Positions 1 through 11,027 of a stretch of DNA of 64,000 nucleotides are shown one piece after another. How positions within the stretch are numbered: position 1 is the first letter of the stretch; every line of letters begins with the position of its first letter. The stretch comes from Lophium mytilinum (lineage: Eukaryota > Ascomycota > Dothideomycetes > Mytilinidiales > Mytilinidiaceae). The notes beneath the pieces were generated by a model. It had not been told where the DNA came from. It was given only the letters and a program-made list of their open reading frames with translations, and made no database searches. The position numbers and the translations under genes are program-made. Where the stretch lies: positions 543,793-607,792 of the forward strand of contig MU004194.1 of the NCBI GenBank assembly GCA_010093605.1, read 5' to 3'.

Positions 1-1224
1 CGCACGCGGTGCACCGTTCTTTTTAGGTTTCTGCAAGGCCAGCGTGATGGTCAAATGGCCCTGCGTCTGTGGTCTCAGGCCGCAGGTCCAATACCCTCGT
101 GCATAGGCGTGCAGGCCGTCTCCGCCAGAGCTGCGTCGGTATGAGGCAGACAGTGGGGAGATGATATACCCGTGATGCAGCTGTGATTGGCAGCATCGAG
201 ATTCGGCTCATCTGGCGGTCGGCCAGCAGTCACCCAGCAGTCACCCAGCAGCAAGGCCGCGGACAGTTCCACGTTGATTCTAGAGCCTGCAGCCAGTCTG
301 GCGAGCGAGTGTTGCCACTCAGGGCGCGGTGGCAGCGACTCGTGACAAGAGCAAGCGTGTGGAGGGTTGCCACCTGGCGGCGGTTCTCTATGTTTTGAAT
401 ACGCTAAAGCTGTGTGCTGATGAACTATACGCCCTGTCATCAGCCCGTGAAACTGGCATACCACGTGCGCACAGGCATACCGTGAGGAGGGTTTCAAGCA
501 GTATCAAAGGTAGATAGGTTGTGGGCAAGCTGCTAGCATGCTATTGACGGAGTTCGACGTTATATCAGAGTTCTAGCGTAGTGTTAGCAGTGTGACTGGT
601 TAAAAACGATGCTGTGAGCCCACAAGCCTGCTGTGCTGCTGTCGCGCGGGTCCCTTTTAGCACCAATCAGCCCTTTACTGTTAGCCTGCCCGGTGTTATT
701 TACAGCAGTGTGAATGTATTATACTATATACCGTTCTAGTCTAGCAAGATCTGCCAATGACGCGCAAAACAGCCACCGAGCCGACGCTGCAGCAAGAAGG
801 CTCATTCGGCCCACTGGCTCACGGCGCAAAGCTCACGGCGCACTCGCGGGCTGCAAACCAGCTTTATTATTCCCCGACCGCCCCCAGCATCGGCCGCCCT
901 ACTGCTGTCCGGCAGCTCCGTGGCGGGTCGTCCAGCGTCAACGGGCCCTACGCCGGCACTGTCTCCCTCGCAGGCCTCCCCCATCGGCCTGCCCTCCTTG
1001 CATCATAACTTAAATCAGGACGCCCTCCCGTGCGCCCGCCGTCTCCTTCGTTCCCACGCCGCCGCACCGCCATGAAGCCGAACGCCTCGCCACCACTCAC
1101 GCGAATCTCACCCGCCGCCATCCACGACCCCCGGTAGCACCGTCTCCCAACTCCACCCGGCGCATGGCCTTCGTCGCAACACAACCACCTCTCCAGCGAC
1201 CTCGCGATACCCGCTGGTCGCCCG
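1..1224. other. Left-edge non-coding region and promoter
   Basis: No gene is supported here. Short open frames exist on both strands but have no intron logic, domain or conserved look. A small direct repeat of cagtcacccag lies around 227-255. The last 400 bases are C-rich and most likely form the promoter and 5' leader of the gene starting at 1225; an ATG at 1164 in another frame would be an upstream start in that leader. Confidence 0.5.
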
Positions 1225-4011
1225 ATGCCGTGGCCGTTTGGGCGCCGTCGCGCCACCAAATTAAAAGTGGACGGGCCCGCCCCCGTCGCAGAAGGGAAGA
1301 AGCCTGCCGCTGCTTATGCTGGCCAGCGATCAGGCAGTATGCCCGACACGTCCCAAGCCCTAGGTCGCAGGATTAGCACACGCCAGAAGAGCAGGCGCAA
1401 AAGGAGGCCGACCTCCCGCTCCGACGCGTCACTGCGCGACGTCGACCTCGAGAAGCATTCCTCCGATCTCGAACCCACACACATCACCGCCGAAAAGCAG
1501 CACCTGTATCCCCAGGGCAGCCGAGAAGACATCACGGCCCTCCCCATCACCAAAGAACTCGGCACCAGTCCCCACCTGCGGCCCGTCACCCAGGACCTCC
1601 AAACACCCTACAACTTCCAGCTACAAGGACAATCGCACACCAGCATCCCGTCCGCACGCGAGCGCGGCAAGTTGCAGCGCCCACAGACCTTGCGGGGCAA
1701 ACGGAGCGCCAACGACCCGGCCCTCCCTCGACGCAAATCCACGAAGAAGAGGAAGAATGACCACGTGCGGGAAGAGGAGATACGCGCAATGAGCATGCCG
1801 GTGCCGCAGAAGCGACCAGCCGGCAACTCTGGAGGAGGCATGTTGCGCCGCGATAGCAAGAAGATGCGCAGTGGCCTGAACAGGCACTTCGAACGGCCCA
1901 CGTCCAACATATCCCTACCTGTCGAGGAGTCAATTCACTCGTCAATGTCTGGAGGATCTGAGTCCCGCGCCTTCAGGGTCAGCGTCCTGGACATGTTCAC
2001 GCCCAGGCCCAAGATCCGCCTATCCGGCCTGCAGTACTCTCCAGGTAGTGCGAACACGTCACCGCAAAACCCATCCCGGAACGAGTCGAGAAAGGAGAAA
2101 AGAGCCACGATCAGCAAGGACGGAAAGGAAAGCAAGGAGGCTTTGAACAAGAGCAGGACAATTGACGATCTAGCTGATTCGTTAGACGCCGGCGCTCTAC
2201 GAGAGATCATGGAAAGAGATAAGAGACGGAGAGAAAAGAAGAGGAAGGCTGACGAAGAACGCATCAAGCGCAAATTGGAACGCAGAGCAGAGAAACAACG
2301 GGCCAAGGAGCAGGCTCAGGCACCAGGTGGCACACCAGCTACTGTACCTCAACAAGCGACTGGATCCGTTGGTTTGGGAATTCAGAAAGAACCGTCTACA
2401 CCCGTGCAAGAGCAGCCTGTCACCCCGAGACAAGACGCCATGGAATTCGAGCCGTCCAGTACCTATCTGAACTACCCCCCACGGGGTCAGATCCCAAGTA
2501 ACCCGTTCGAAAATCGCGAATTGGAAATCCATCATCCAATCGATGAGGTCCCTACTCCCCTGGAGAGTCCTTTCGAAGAGCCTGTCGTCGCGGACGCGCA
2601 CGAAGTCCGTTATTCGCGGGCAAGCATGTCGCCACCCACTTCACCCGTCCATCACGCTCGCGGTATATCAAATGTATCCCAAATGCCGGATCTTCTATCA
2701 GAAATGGTTGCACAGGAGCCGGTACAATCGGTCGAGCCGACACCAGCGGTCGAGCCGACACCAACGGTCGAGCCGGTCCCAATACCCCAAGAGGCAACGA
2801 GCTCGAGACAAAGCTTACCTATTGCTCCAGCTGAAATAACACCGCAGCGAGCATCAGCTAGACGAAGTTCAGAAGCTAGTGGTAAGCGCGCAGGAGTCTG
2901 GGCTTCGATATTTCGTCGCGGTGGGAAGAGATCGTCTTTTGACCAAGGACGGACAACACCTTCAGAACATTCATTTTCCAACACCTCGCGGGAGTCAATG
3001 TCGCGTCAACCACCGCCCGCACATCTGGTGGGGCCGCCGCAGGTTCGGCGGACTTCGGGAACTCCTGTTCGTACTATGTCCAAGTTCAAGGAGGACCTTC
3101 CAGATTTTCCATTATCGCCTCCGGACTCTAGGGTCCAGTCACCGGAGGTTTATGCGTCGAGCTCGAAGCCCATTGCAGCTCGTCGGGGGAATAAGCAGCC
3201 ATCGAGTATTCACGTCGAAGGCGGGAGTCGACCAGGCTCTAAGCGTGGAGCAGACGCTCTTATTACCCCAACGGACGACGTGAACCGGAATGACTCACCA
3301 GTCAGCCCTGGTGGCCGTGCTTCGAGGATAATGTCACAGTCCTTGGCATCTGTGGACTCAGAAGGATCGTGGCTTTCAGGGAAACCCGTCAAAAGACGGT
3401 CAAATCAAGTTCACGTTCGAAGCAGTGTTGGCTCGGCTGTCACACCAAAGCAGCATGAGGACTTCAACGCTTCTTACGAAGAGCTCGGAATTCCCGACGA
3501 CGAGTACTTCCGCCGATTAACGCCACAGCCAGACGAGAAACGACGATCGGCACAGTCTGGCGATCTTTTCACGCGCAAACCTAGCAGCACAGCTATGGCT
3601 GCCACAGCTGGATCCGACACAGACGACGATGTACAAAGTAACGCAGCCGAGAAGCAAGTCAACCAGGAAACGGTCCACAGCGGAGTTGCTCGTCAGCCAA
3701 CTGTCGTGCATAGGAACCCGCGAGTCAAATCTACCGAAGCGCTGGTGACTTATTTCCAAGCTGATGAGGCCTCCGCGGCTGGGTCATCGCCTTCAAATGT
3801 CGGCGAATCTCCTGATCAGGATCGGGAGTCCCCGATAGAGGAGCCACCGGTTTTGGTGCAACGCGCAAGGAGTGTTGATCTTGGCAACCATGTGCGACAC
3901 CTCAGCGCGGGATCTGCAAAATTATTGGACATACCTGCACGAGGGTCCTCTGTCGACCAGAGGCGTGCGAGCTCTACTTCTCATAAATCAAGAGTGTCGA
4001 TCGTTGAGTGA
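1225..4011 (+). CDS. Large disordered basic/serine-rich fungal protein
   Basis: This is an uninterrupted 928-codon frame. I do not recognise a named family. The N-terminus (MPWPFGRR) and several Lys/Arg clusters in the first 200 residues could act as nuclear localisation signals (inference). Residues about 325-375 are dense in E, K and R (for example MERDKRRREKKRKADEERI) and look like a charged helix or coiled coil. The rest is rich in S, P, T and R and is probably disordered, with many S/T-P sites. An 18-bp repeat at about 2731-2784 encodes VEPTP-type repeats. The C-terminus has conserved-looking acidic and serine patches. The start is chosen because the next upstream ATG (1164) is out of frame. 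It could be a signalling scaffold or nuclear protein; function is unknown. The gene call is firm because of the length of the frame. Confidence 0.85.
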   Translation: MPWPFGRRRATKLKVDGPAPVAEGKKPAAAYAGQRSGSMPDTSQALGRRISTRQKSRRKRRPTSRSDASLRDVDLEKHSSDLEPTHITAEKQHLYPQGSREDITALPITKELGTSPHLRPVTQDLQTPYNFQLQGQSHTSIPSARERGKLQRPQTLRGKRSANDPALPRRKSTKKRKNDHVREEEIRAMSMPVPQKRPAGNSGGGMLRRDSKKMRSGLNRHFERPTSNISLPVEESIHSSMSGGSESRAFRVSVLDMFTPRPKIRLSGLQYSPGSANTSPQNPSRNESRKEKRATISKDGKESKEALNKSRTIDDLADSLDAGALREIMERDKRRREKKRKADEERIKRKLERRAEKQRAKEQAQAPGGTPATVPQQATGSVGLGIQKEPSTPVQEQPVTPRQDAMEFEPSSTYLNYPPRGQIPSNPFENRELEIHHPIDEVPTPLESPFEEPVVADAHEVRYSRASMSPPTSPVHHARGISNVSQMPDLLSEMVAQEPVQSVEPTPAVEPTPTVEPVPIPQEATSSRQSLPIAPAEITPQRASARRSSEASGKRAGVWASIFRRGGKRSSFDQGRTTPSEHSFSNTSRESMSRQPPPAHLVGPPQVRRTSGTPVRTMSKFKEDLPDFPLSPPDSRVQSPEVYASSSKPIAARRGNKQPSSIHVEGGSRPGSKRGADALITPTDDVNRNDSPVSPGGRASRIMSQSLASVDSEGSWLSGKPVKRRSNQVHVRSSVGSAVTPKQHEDFNASYEELGIPDDEYFRRLTPQPDEKRRSAQSGDLFTRKPSSTAMAATAGSDTDDDVQSNAAEKQVNQETVHSGVARQPTVVHRNPRVKSTEALVTYFQADEASAAGSSPSNVGESPDQDRESPIEEPPVLVQRARSVDLGNHVRHLSAGSAKLLDIPARGSSVDQRRASSTSHKSRVSIVE

Positions 4012-5702
4012 TAGTGATGTGTTGAATGAACGAGGAATGTTAGAACAGTCTGCCGTTGCAAGCCACGCCACTCTTTTTGTAATCTCCTTTGTCACTGTCA
4101 GTCTTTTCTGGACCCCAATCCGATCTCAGTCACTCATTTTCAATTTCCTTGAACTTTTGTGTCTTTTGTCTCTTCGGTAAGCAACGACGGCTGGTTCTAA
4201 TATCCCTACGTATATGTCCAACATGCTCTGCTCTCCGACTATCAACTCTGATCAAATGCGAATTGGCTATCTTTCTTGTTTTGGGGCGAACGACGGTGAA
4301 TTTGGTTTCCGTGGGACTTGAAAATACCCTTCTCTTTATAGTTTGTACATCAGCTGTCGAGAACAGACTGTCTAATCTCGTTTCCGTCGGTCGAAAAAAT
4401 TGGCTATGGGTTGCCTAGGACCGGTATAGATGGCACGGTGCGGGTATCTGGTCTCCGCTGACCCGGCTGGCTTGGAGTGTGTGGTTATCATCTTTCTTTG
4501 GGAGCTGTCTGTGGCAGATATCTGGATTTACTTCGCTCTCGTCACGATTGAGCGAGCGTGTTTTGGTGGCCTTTTGCCAGTGGTACACCTTTTTAGGTTG
4601 AGATTGTGTAATGTACTTTCAACGCATGTGTATTGATGGTTGATGCCGCCAATTCGATCATTCATTGTTACTTGTGCCGTACCGGCGTGGTGGTCGCTGA
4701 CTGTGAAATCTTGCTCAGCTTGTGTCGTTAAGTATCCTCCTTTTCAGCACAATCAACACCCCTGATCTGATAAGTACTGGGTAAGCGGTGCAGATTGCAT
4801 GTCCGACCTAGAACGCAGAAAATAGCATATCATATTTCCTGGTAGTCAAGCACGTGGTACCCCACTTACTTAATGTGTCTACATGCATCAATAATCATGA
4901 CTTCTGGGAGATATCGAGGCTTTGCCCCGGCCGATAATACTGTAGCTAGTGACGATGCTGAACCTGGAGGGAATCTACGAGCGAACTCGATATGACTGAT
5001 TCAATGCAGCATTTCGGCTTCATCGACGTGACGTTAGTGGATTACCAACAATCATATCAAATTCTCTACACGATATGGTCTCAAGGTGGCCTGGTGCCGG
5101 GTACTTCGTACAGTAAAGTGACAGATTTGATAGGGCAACGATTGGAAGTGAATGCTTGCACATCACATGTGGCTTACTACCCCGCCGTTGGGCTGTTAAG
5201 CACGTCATATATTCAGCGCGCGGTCTTCTCGGGCTGGCCGCCGAGGGGCCTTTGTATGCAGTAATCAGCCAAGCACCCGAACCTCGCTCCCAATCGCCGC
5301 CTCAGAACCTTCTCAGCACACAGTGACTACAACCCCAGTATCACCACCAGACAACCATTGTACGATTTGGAATCCTGTAAGTTCGCCCTTTCAATCATGT
5401 TCGCGCAAGCCACGCCACTCCACACCGAGCAAATACCGTAGCACGGGCCGTTCAACACTTGCCGAGACCATCACCTAAGCATCATTGGAATTGTAATCCA
5501 GTCCGCAACCATCTCAAATCCACCAAGCCCTCCATTCGCCCTGCTTTGCTCTGTATATAACACATCAACTCTCTTGATGTTCACTCCATCAGTATTCAGA
5601 CGAACTTTGCTCACCACTACGTCATCGCGAATAGTTTCGGCTTCGACATCCAACCTATACCGACCTCTTTTCACTCCTCAATTCTTCCATACCACCAGCA
5701 AA
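4012..5702. other. Intergenic: 3' flank and thioredoxin promoter
   Basis: About 1.7 kb without a supported gene. The T-rich first 700 bases are probably the 3' untranslated region and flank of the upstream gene. The C/T-rich stretch from about 5280 to 5700 is typical of a fungal core promoter and leads into the thioredoxin start. The short open frames here show no family features. Confidence 0.5.
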
Positions 5703-6193
5703 ATGGGCAAAGAGGGCGTACACAACCTGCAGACGTGAGTCTTCCACTTCCCACGAGTCCATGTCTGAGGGACTCGTTTGCCGTTGCGTGCATGCACTAA
5801 ACCATATTTCCTCTTCACAGGAAGGCCGCCTTCGACAAGGCCATAGAGGACGATAAGGACACTCTCCTCGTCCTCGACTGCTTCGCCACCTGGTGCGGTC
5901 CCTGCAAAGTGATCGCTCCTCAAGTCGTCAAGTAAGCATCTTCATCGCGCGCGCCACGATCGCGAACGAATCCTGACCCCATCCGCAGGTTCTCCGACAC
6001 CTACCCAACCGCGAGATTCTACAAGCTCGACGTGGACGAAGTCCCCGACGTCGCGCAGGAGCTCGGCATCCGCGCCATGCCCACATTCATGCTCTTTAAG
6101 GGCGGCGAGAAGATCGCCGAGGTCGTTGGCGCCAACCCCAAGGCGCTCGAGGCCGCCATCAAGGCCAACCTACCCGAGAGCGAGAAGCCATAG
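5703..6193 (+). CDS. Thioredoxin (cytosolic type)
   Basis: Three exons are inferred: 5703-5734, 5821-5931 and 5989-6193, giving 115 residues, normal for a fungal cytosolic thioredoxin. The active site FATWCGPCK lies across the end of exon 2, with the redox pair at C36 and C39. The conserved cis-proline loop ([12 protein letters not shown]) and C-terminal helix are in exon 3. Introns use gtgagt..cacag and gtaagc..gcag, and both junctions keep frame. The N-terminus [11 protein letters not shown] has no targeting signal, so the protein should act in the cytosol or nucleus as a disulfide reductase fed by NADPH and thioredoxin reductase. Trx1/Trx2/TrxA-type orthology is likely but was not tested. 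Confidence 0.95.
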
Positions 6194-7454
6194 AGGATAG
6201 CACGGAATGGGTAGTGGGTTTAAGCTTGGGCTCATGAGATTGGACGGACGGCTGCGATGACTGCCTTGCTACAGGATGCAGGCGGACAAGGCTATGCCTT
6301 TTGCGTGAGAGCAGCTGTTGGTAGTGTTTTGGGTTGCTCGAACACCGGCAATCGGTACTAGAAATTCAACATCTCACGACTCTGTTGTGTTTCTTGCTTT
6401 GTGAGGTTGTGTTGGTGCCCCTGCAGACGAGGCGCGGTGTGATGGTGGACGAGATTGAGACAGACAGCAACCGAGACACAAAGGAGCCGAGACAGGTCTA
6501 CGGATCGGAATCCAGGTACTAATACGAAAGGCTAATCAGGGTACCTCTCCAGCACTTTCCGAATGCAATCATTATCAGAAAGCTTTGTCTTGTTACAGAA
6601 AGCGGATATATATGCCGGACCGTTCACGTTCTTTGAAATGCTCTTCACCTCTACACCGATAAGTAATGAGACTTTCCACAGCAGGACGCAAACAGGGTTT
6701 CTTGCCCGCGGCATATGTAACGCAGAGCGATCTGGATGAAATGAACTATAAATACGTTCGGACCGCCGCTCTAACTTCCGCGAGACATTACATATCTCGT
6801 TTAGACGAAAGCAAGGTACCGGCTGTATCCCTCAAAATCCTGTCTTCGCTGCGGCTCTTCTACGAAGGGTCTGATATGCGACAGTACGGCATGTGTAGAC
6901 GGTAACATTGAACCGTCAAATTTGGTCCGTTAGTACAAACCACTTCTAAGCGATGCAACTGCTATCACTAGCTAGCTACTCTAAATTGAACAGGTCCTAC
7001 AAAACCCTTGTAAGACTTTTCGTACTCACACCATAGCTATACGTGATGGAGGACTTATCCTTGACCAGAGCAGTGTTAGGGTTTTCAAATGATATGCCAA
7101 GAAGCACGTTACGCGGAGTGAATTGTACGGTAGGGACTTTGCACGCTCTTAGCACAAATAGTCACGAATTGAACCGCATAGGATAGTTTTCAGTAACCGT
7201 GGAGGGGGCCCCTGTAGCTACGTTGGCTGGTTCCTCTTCTTGACGTAGATGAGGGCAGACGACAGAGGAAAAGAATGAGAAGGAGATTCGGGGAGGACAC
7301 TAATGTACGATAAAAGGCATGGCTGTCATGCCATCATTAGAAATCTCACGTTCGAGACTTCGATGAGTCTAAATCGAAAAGACATGACTGGAGATGTGCT
7401 ATTGCAGGGGAATAGAATGAACCCATTCTCAAGATTCGGGGAGAATTAACCGCA
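6194..7454. other. Intergenic, no gene seen
   Basis: About 1.26 kb between the convergently placed thioredoxin gene and the membrane-protein gene. It should contain both 3' ends. Open frames such as those near 6334-6522 and 6666-6905 are short, lack splice support and resemble no family. Confidence 0.5.
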
Positions 7455-7946
7455 TCACCATGGTATCGCCTCCGGTCCAACCTCTTTCCTCATATTCGCA
7501 CTCCTGCTTTCCTCGATCTCTTCTTCCATTTCCCCGTACCCGGACTTCCCCCATCGCTTCTGCACGCGTCTAGCCGCCATTCTACCAATACCCCAAACGG
7601 ACCCCGAGAGCACGGCAGCCATGATCCCCGTGGGCGCAAGCACAAAGCCTACTCCGCTGACAGCCGTCCCAACCGCGCCAGCTCCTACTGCGGCTACTAG
7701 TGAGGCAATGGCGGCGTACTTTGCCCAACGCACGAGTTTCCAGAAGACAAAGATGGTGGCAGACCGGAGGAAACGGAGGAGAACACGTGTACGGCGGCGG
7801 TCGGGCTGATTGGGGGAGTTGCCGGGGGAATAGAGATATCGAAGGCTGCGCTTTGCTGATGTGAGTGCTGATCGCGAGCTGGCGTCGATGGTGGAATCTG
7901 CGTCCGTAGGACCGGTGTGTCTCTTGACAGCTGATGCTGAAGCCAT
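7455..7946 (-). CDS. Small Gly/Ala-rich membrane protein, unknown function
   Basis: Single exon, 163 residues, ATG at 7946 and TGA at 7455-7457. The N-terminal 55 residues are polar, with serine and arginine-rich stretches. A hydrophobic Gly/Ala/Val-rich block follows (FVFWKLVRWAKYAAIASLV, then small-residue repeats to about residue 125), which could form two or more membrane helices of the glycine-zipper kind. The C-terminus is basic then acidic (RRVQKRWGKSGYGEMEEEIEES). I do not recognise the family. Similar small proteins of unknown role are common in Dothideomycetes (general knowledge). Mitochondrial or organelle membrane location is a guess from the basic N-terminus. It is divergent from the aldolase gene across about 590 bp. 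Confidence 0.7.
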   Translation of the reverse strand: MASASAVKRHTGPTDADSTIDASSRSALTSAKRSLRYLYSPGNSPNQPDRRRTRVLLRFLRSATIFVFWKLVRWAKYAAIASLVAAVGAGAVGTAVSGVGFVLAPTGIMAAVLSGSVWGIGRMAARRVQKRWGKSGYGEMEEEIEESRSANMRKEVGPEAIPW

Positions 7947-8536
7947 TGGAACGAACGGAGTGAAGATGAATGAAAGTTGATATTGTGACGGAGGAGGTGA
8001 GTTTGACGAGAAAGAAAATGTGAGCCGTGGAAAACTACGGTATTGTGTATGACGTCACATATCGTCGCGTTGACGTTTTGGACATTTTGTTAGAGATTCT
8101 GAGCTTGTAGCTTACTCTGCGGTTGAGCTCGGACTATCTATATCTTTCGAAAGAAACGAAGGTGAAAGGTGTGCAGAGACATCTATAGCTACAGAAGGCG
8201 GAGGTTCAAAATACCCCCCCACCCTTGCGGATCGACCACCCCAAGCAACGTCTTCCCCTTCAACCACTCCCACGCGGGACACCAAAGACTGCCCCACCAC
8301 CCAGTATTGCAGCATTGGGGATTCCTTGATCTGGTCTAGCTACGCCTTAAAGTGGGAGCCGTCGACTGGCTGACAAGTGGCTGACGCCGGCTTCGGCCTA
8401 CAAAGACATCTCAGAGACCACTGAGAAGGCGATTGCTACTACTAACACCCCCCACAGCGTACTTCTTCCCCCAAGTATATCTCGCTCTTCCCATTCCATC
8501 CGTCTATACGCACAAACAGCGCCCCGATAGATCATA
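7947..8536. other. Divergent promoter region
   Basis: This 590-bp space lies between a minus-strand and a plus-strand gene, so both promoters should lie here. It holds a palindromic TGACGTCA at 8050-8057 and C/T-rich tracts from about 8440 to 8520 next to the aldolase start. Confidence 0.5.
8050..8057. promoter_or_regulatory. CRE/ATF-type palindrome
   Basis: A perfect TGACGTCA, the consensus for ATF/CREB-family bZIP factors (for example fungal AtfA), sits about 104 bp upstream of the minus-strand ATG and 480 bp from the plus-strand ATG. One such 8-mer can occur by chance, so function is only suggested. Confidence 0.35.
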
Positions 8537-9493
8537 ATGGCTCCGTCTGCTGTCCCCGTTGCCTCTACCCAGCTTGTTCCTTCGAAGGGAGCGACAAAGG
8601 AAACTGATAAGCAGCCTACCAAGGACCTCACCCCCCTCCAAGCTATATCGCAGGGCGAGTGTCTACCAGGCATTCCGCTCTTCTCCAGTTTTGACAAGCA
8701 TCGAGCATGGATCCTTAACCATATGGCGGGCGCCTTCCGCGTGCTCGCCCGCAAAGGCTATACAGAGGGTATAAGCGGCCATATCTCTGTTCGCGACCCT
8801 GAACACGCTGATACCTTCTGGACGAACCCGCTAGGACGCCACTTCGGGTGCCTGCGCGCCTCGGATATGGTGCTTGTGAACTTCGAAGGACAAGCGGTCG
8901 GAGGCAACAGAAGCAGGCCAGCTAATGCGGCGGGGTTCCTGATCCACAGCGCAGTCCATAAAGCGAGACCGGACGTCCATGCTGCGGTACATGCGCATGG
9001 CAGGTATGGAAAGGCTTGGAGTGCGTTTGCGAAGCCGCTGGAGATGCTAAACCAGGATGTATGCTACTTCTATGGCGAGGCACAGGGCGTATATGAGGAG
9101 TTTGGCGGAATCGTGTTCAATGAAGAAGAAGGGAAGAGGCTGGCGGCTGCATTGGGACCGAAAGGGAAAGGTCTTGTGCTCAGGAATCACGGATTATTGA
9201 CCGTTGGGGGAACGGTAGATGAGGCTGCTTATCTGTACACGCTTATGGAGCGTAGCTGCGAGATCCAGCTTATGGTTGAAGCAGCAGCGGCAAATGGCCT
9301 CAAAAAGATCTTAGTTGATGATGAGGCGGCAGAGTACACTTTCCGCATGGCCAGCGATCCGGAAGCATTATACTGGTACCTATACCTCATATCTGTCAAA
9401 TCACCAATGCATATCTTACTAAAGTCTTTCAGGGAAATGCAACCAGATCTCGAGTTCGAGCACGAGCAGTGCAATGGAGACTACGAGAAATGA
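8537..9493 (+). CDS. Class II aldolase/adducin family protein
   Basis: Single exon, 318 residues. The fold signature is clear: an N-terminal helix region, then GISGHISVRDPEH, a NPLGRHFG segment, the metal-binding HAHGRYGKAW around residues 150-160 and the third metal histidine in RNHGLLTVGGTVDEAA near residue 217. Members bind zinc through three histidines and include fuculose/ribulose-phosphate aldolases and non-enzymatic adducins. The fungal branch with this N-terminal extension (about 60 residues before the fold) has no firm substrate. There is no signal peptide, so it is probably cytosolic. The conserved metal ligands suggest an active lyase or epimerase rather than an adducin-like scaffold (inference). 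Confidence 0.92.
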   Translation: MAPSAVPVASTQLVPSKGATKETDKQPTKDLTPLQAISQGECLPGIPLFSSFDKHRAWILNHMAGAFRVLARKGYTEGISGHISVRDPEHADTFWTNPLGRHFGCLRASDMVLVNFEGQAVGGNRSRPANAAGFLIHSAVHKARPDVHAAVHAHGRYGKAWSAFAKPLEMLNQDVCYFYGEAQGVYEEFGGIVFNEEEGKRLAAALGPKGKGLVLRNHGLLTVGGTVDEAAYLYTLMERSCEIQLMVEAAAANGLKKILVDDEAAEYTFRMASDPEALYWYLYLISVKSPMHILLKSFREMQPDLEFEHEQCNGDYEK

Positions 9494-9948
9494 TTCCAAA
9501 AGGAAATAGCAGCGCCTAGAGTATCACAAGATCTGCTTTCTAGCTACTAGCAATCTGGTCTTACTGTCAGCCAGCTGGCAGACAGCGGTGATTTCGTAGT
9601 CTACACTACTTTCTGCTATGCGTTGTAGAATACATCAAGCCAACATGAGACTATCGTTTGGTGTTCGGACGTATGACTCTAGATCAAAGAAGCAGCTCCC
9701 TGATCATCTTACTGTTCAACCTTGTCACTGCAACTGTCTCAAAACCAGGAAAACGTATTAATGTTCTATTGTTTTACTATTTGCTAGCCACTTTCATCTT
9801 TTTCTATCGACTTGTAGCAGCTTCCTAGGCAAGATAAAAGAACTTACTTGAGCCCAAAGACATACCAACTACCCAAAAGCCACTATCACCAGCGTTAGGA
9901 AGCCCACCACTTTGTGTTCATCTCTTTCTCAAGCCTATTTAGTTAGGG
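9494..9948. other. Intergenic, no gene seen
   Basis: A T-rich 455-bp stretch, probably the aldolase 3' end followed by flanking DNA. No supported coding or repeat signal. Confidence 0.4.
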
Positions 9949-10185
9949 ATGTGTTACGAAGTCTACCACCGATTCTCGCGGTGCTGCAACCGCCTGCAGT
10001 TCGACCACGTGGTTCTATGTCAACAACCCAAGCGCGGGCTTTCTGGCTATTGCACGAACGCTACAAAGCACGTAGTGAACATCACCAGTCGCGAAGCCAT
10101 CTGCGATGTCTGCCATCAAGACCTTCGTTTCGCGGCGTTGAGACTGTGTCTGTACGTACAGATTTTGAACTCATTTCGGATATAA
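9949..10185 (+). CDS. Possible tiny Cys-rich protein (CxxC end)
   Basis: Single frame of 78 codons. The N-terminal 60 residues have the layout MC(Y), then RCC, a histidine (FDHVVLC), GYC and ICDVCHQDL. That is the arrangement of small uncharacterised ascomycete proteins that start with MC, carry a Cys/His pair in the middle and end in a CxxC (pattern recalled from general knowledge, no search). The cysteines and histidine could bind zinc. The region after CHQDL looks less conserved, so the real end may be spliced differently. Support is modest: short length, no introns and no neighbour context. It may equally be a chance frame. Confidence 0.42.
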   Translation: MCYEVYHRFSRCCNRLQFDHVVLCQQPKRGLSGYCTNATKHVVNITSREAICDVCHQDLRFAALRLCLYVQILNSFRI

Positions 10186-11027
10186 AAGTATAGAAAGCCT
10201 TGAAGAGAGCAAGTTGTTGAGAATGAAGGAGATGTGGAAGCCCCCGATTCCGAAGACAGGTCTACCGGTCACTTTAACTCCAGGCACGAGGATGGTAAGA
10301 AAGACGAATGGTTGGGAAGAAGCTTTCGGATGCTGTGGCTAGTTGGCGTGCTGGAAAGGTCGGTGACAGAAAAGAGAACCATGACTAGCTAAGTCTTCCG
10401 AGTGGGCATAAGTTCCTGGGTTGGCAAGTTTTTCCCTTTTTGATCCCACGACGGTCTCATTGCCGGATACCTAACTGGACTAGCGACAGTGCCAAGGGGT
10501 TCTTTTGGGCTCTCCAGCGGCGAGGATCAAAAGAAATCTGTCTTTTTGGCTTGCAGTGGGCGAGATGATTTGTCGGTTTCTGAGGGCTTGACCGAACGTG
10601 CGATACGTTACGTATATGGTGTTTTGTGATCTTGAGTGTAGTATCATAACCTACCGCTTGTCCCTTGCGGACGCACGAAGACATGAATAAGATCATGGTT
10701 CTGGCGTGACAAACGCTGGCGGGGTTTCAGGGCATCTGGGCATGCAGGACAGTTCTTCGGTAGAATCAATCAGCTAGTAACAGTCATCTCAGTGACCCTG
10801 AAAAGACCTCCTCTTGGAGGTTCAGCAACTTTATTCACGGTTTCGGGCAGTTGTTGTGGTGTTCTAGGGAGTGCAGTATTTTTAGGTTGGTCTTAGCAGT
10901 AACACAAGCTTCTTCGCCTATGGTGATGCAATCCCCTAGAGCACGCGTCTCAGGAACCTACAGAGGCTATTTATCTCTGATTTCGAGAGCGGCCGGCTCG
11001 CAGCTTTATAAACCTCTGCTCAGTGGC
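10186..11027. other. Intergenic, no gene seen
   Basis: About 840 bp between the small Cys-rich frame and the 3' end of the minus-strand gene. Only short open frames without recognisable features are present. Confidence 0.4.
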
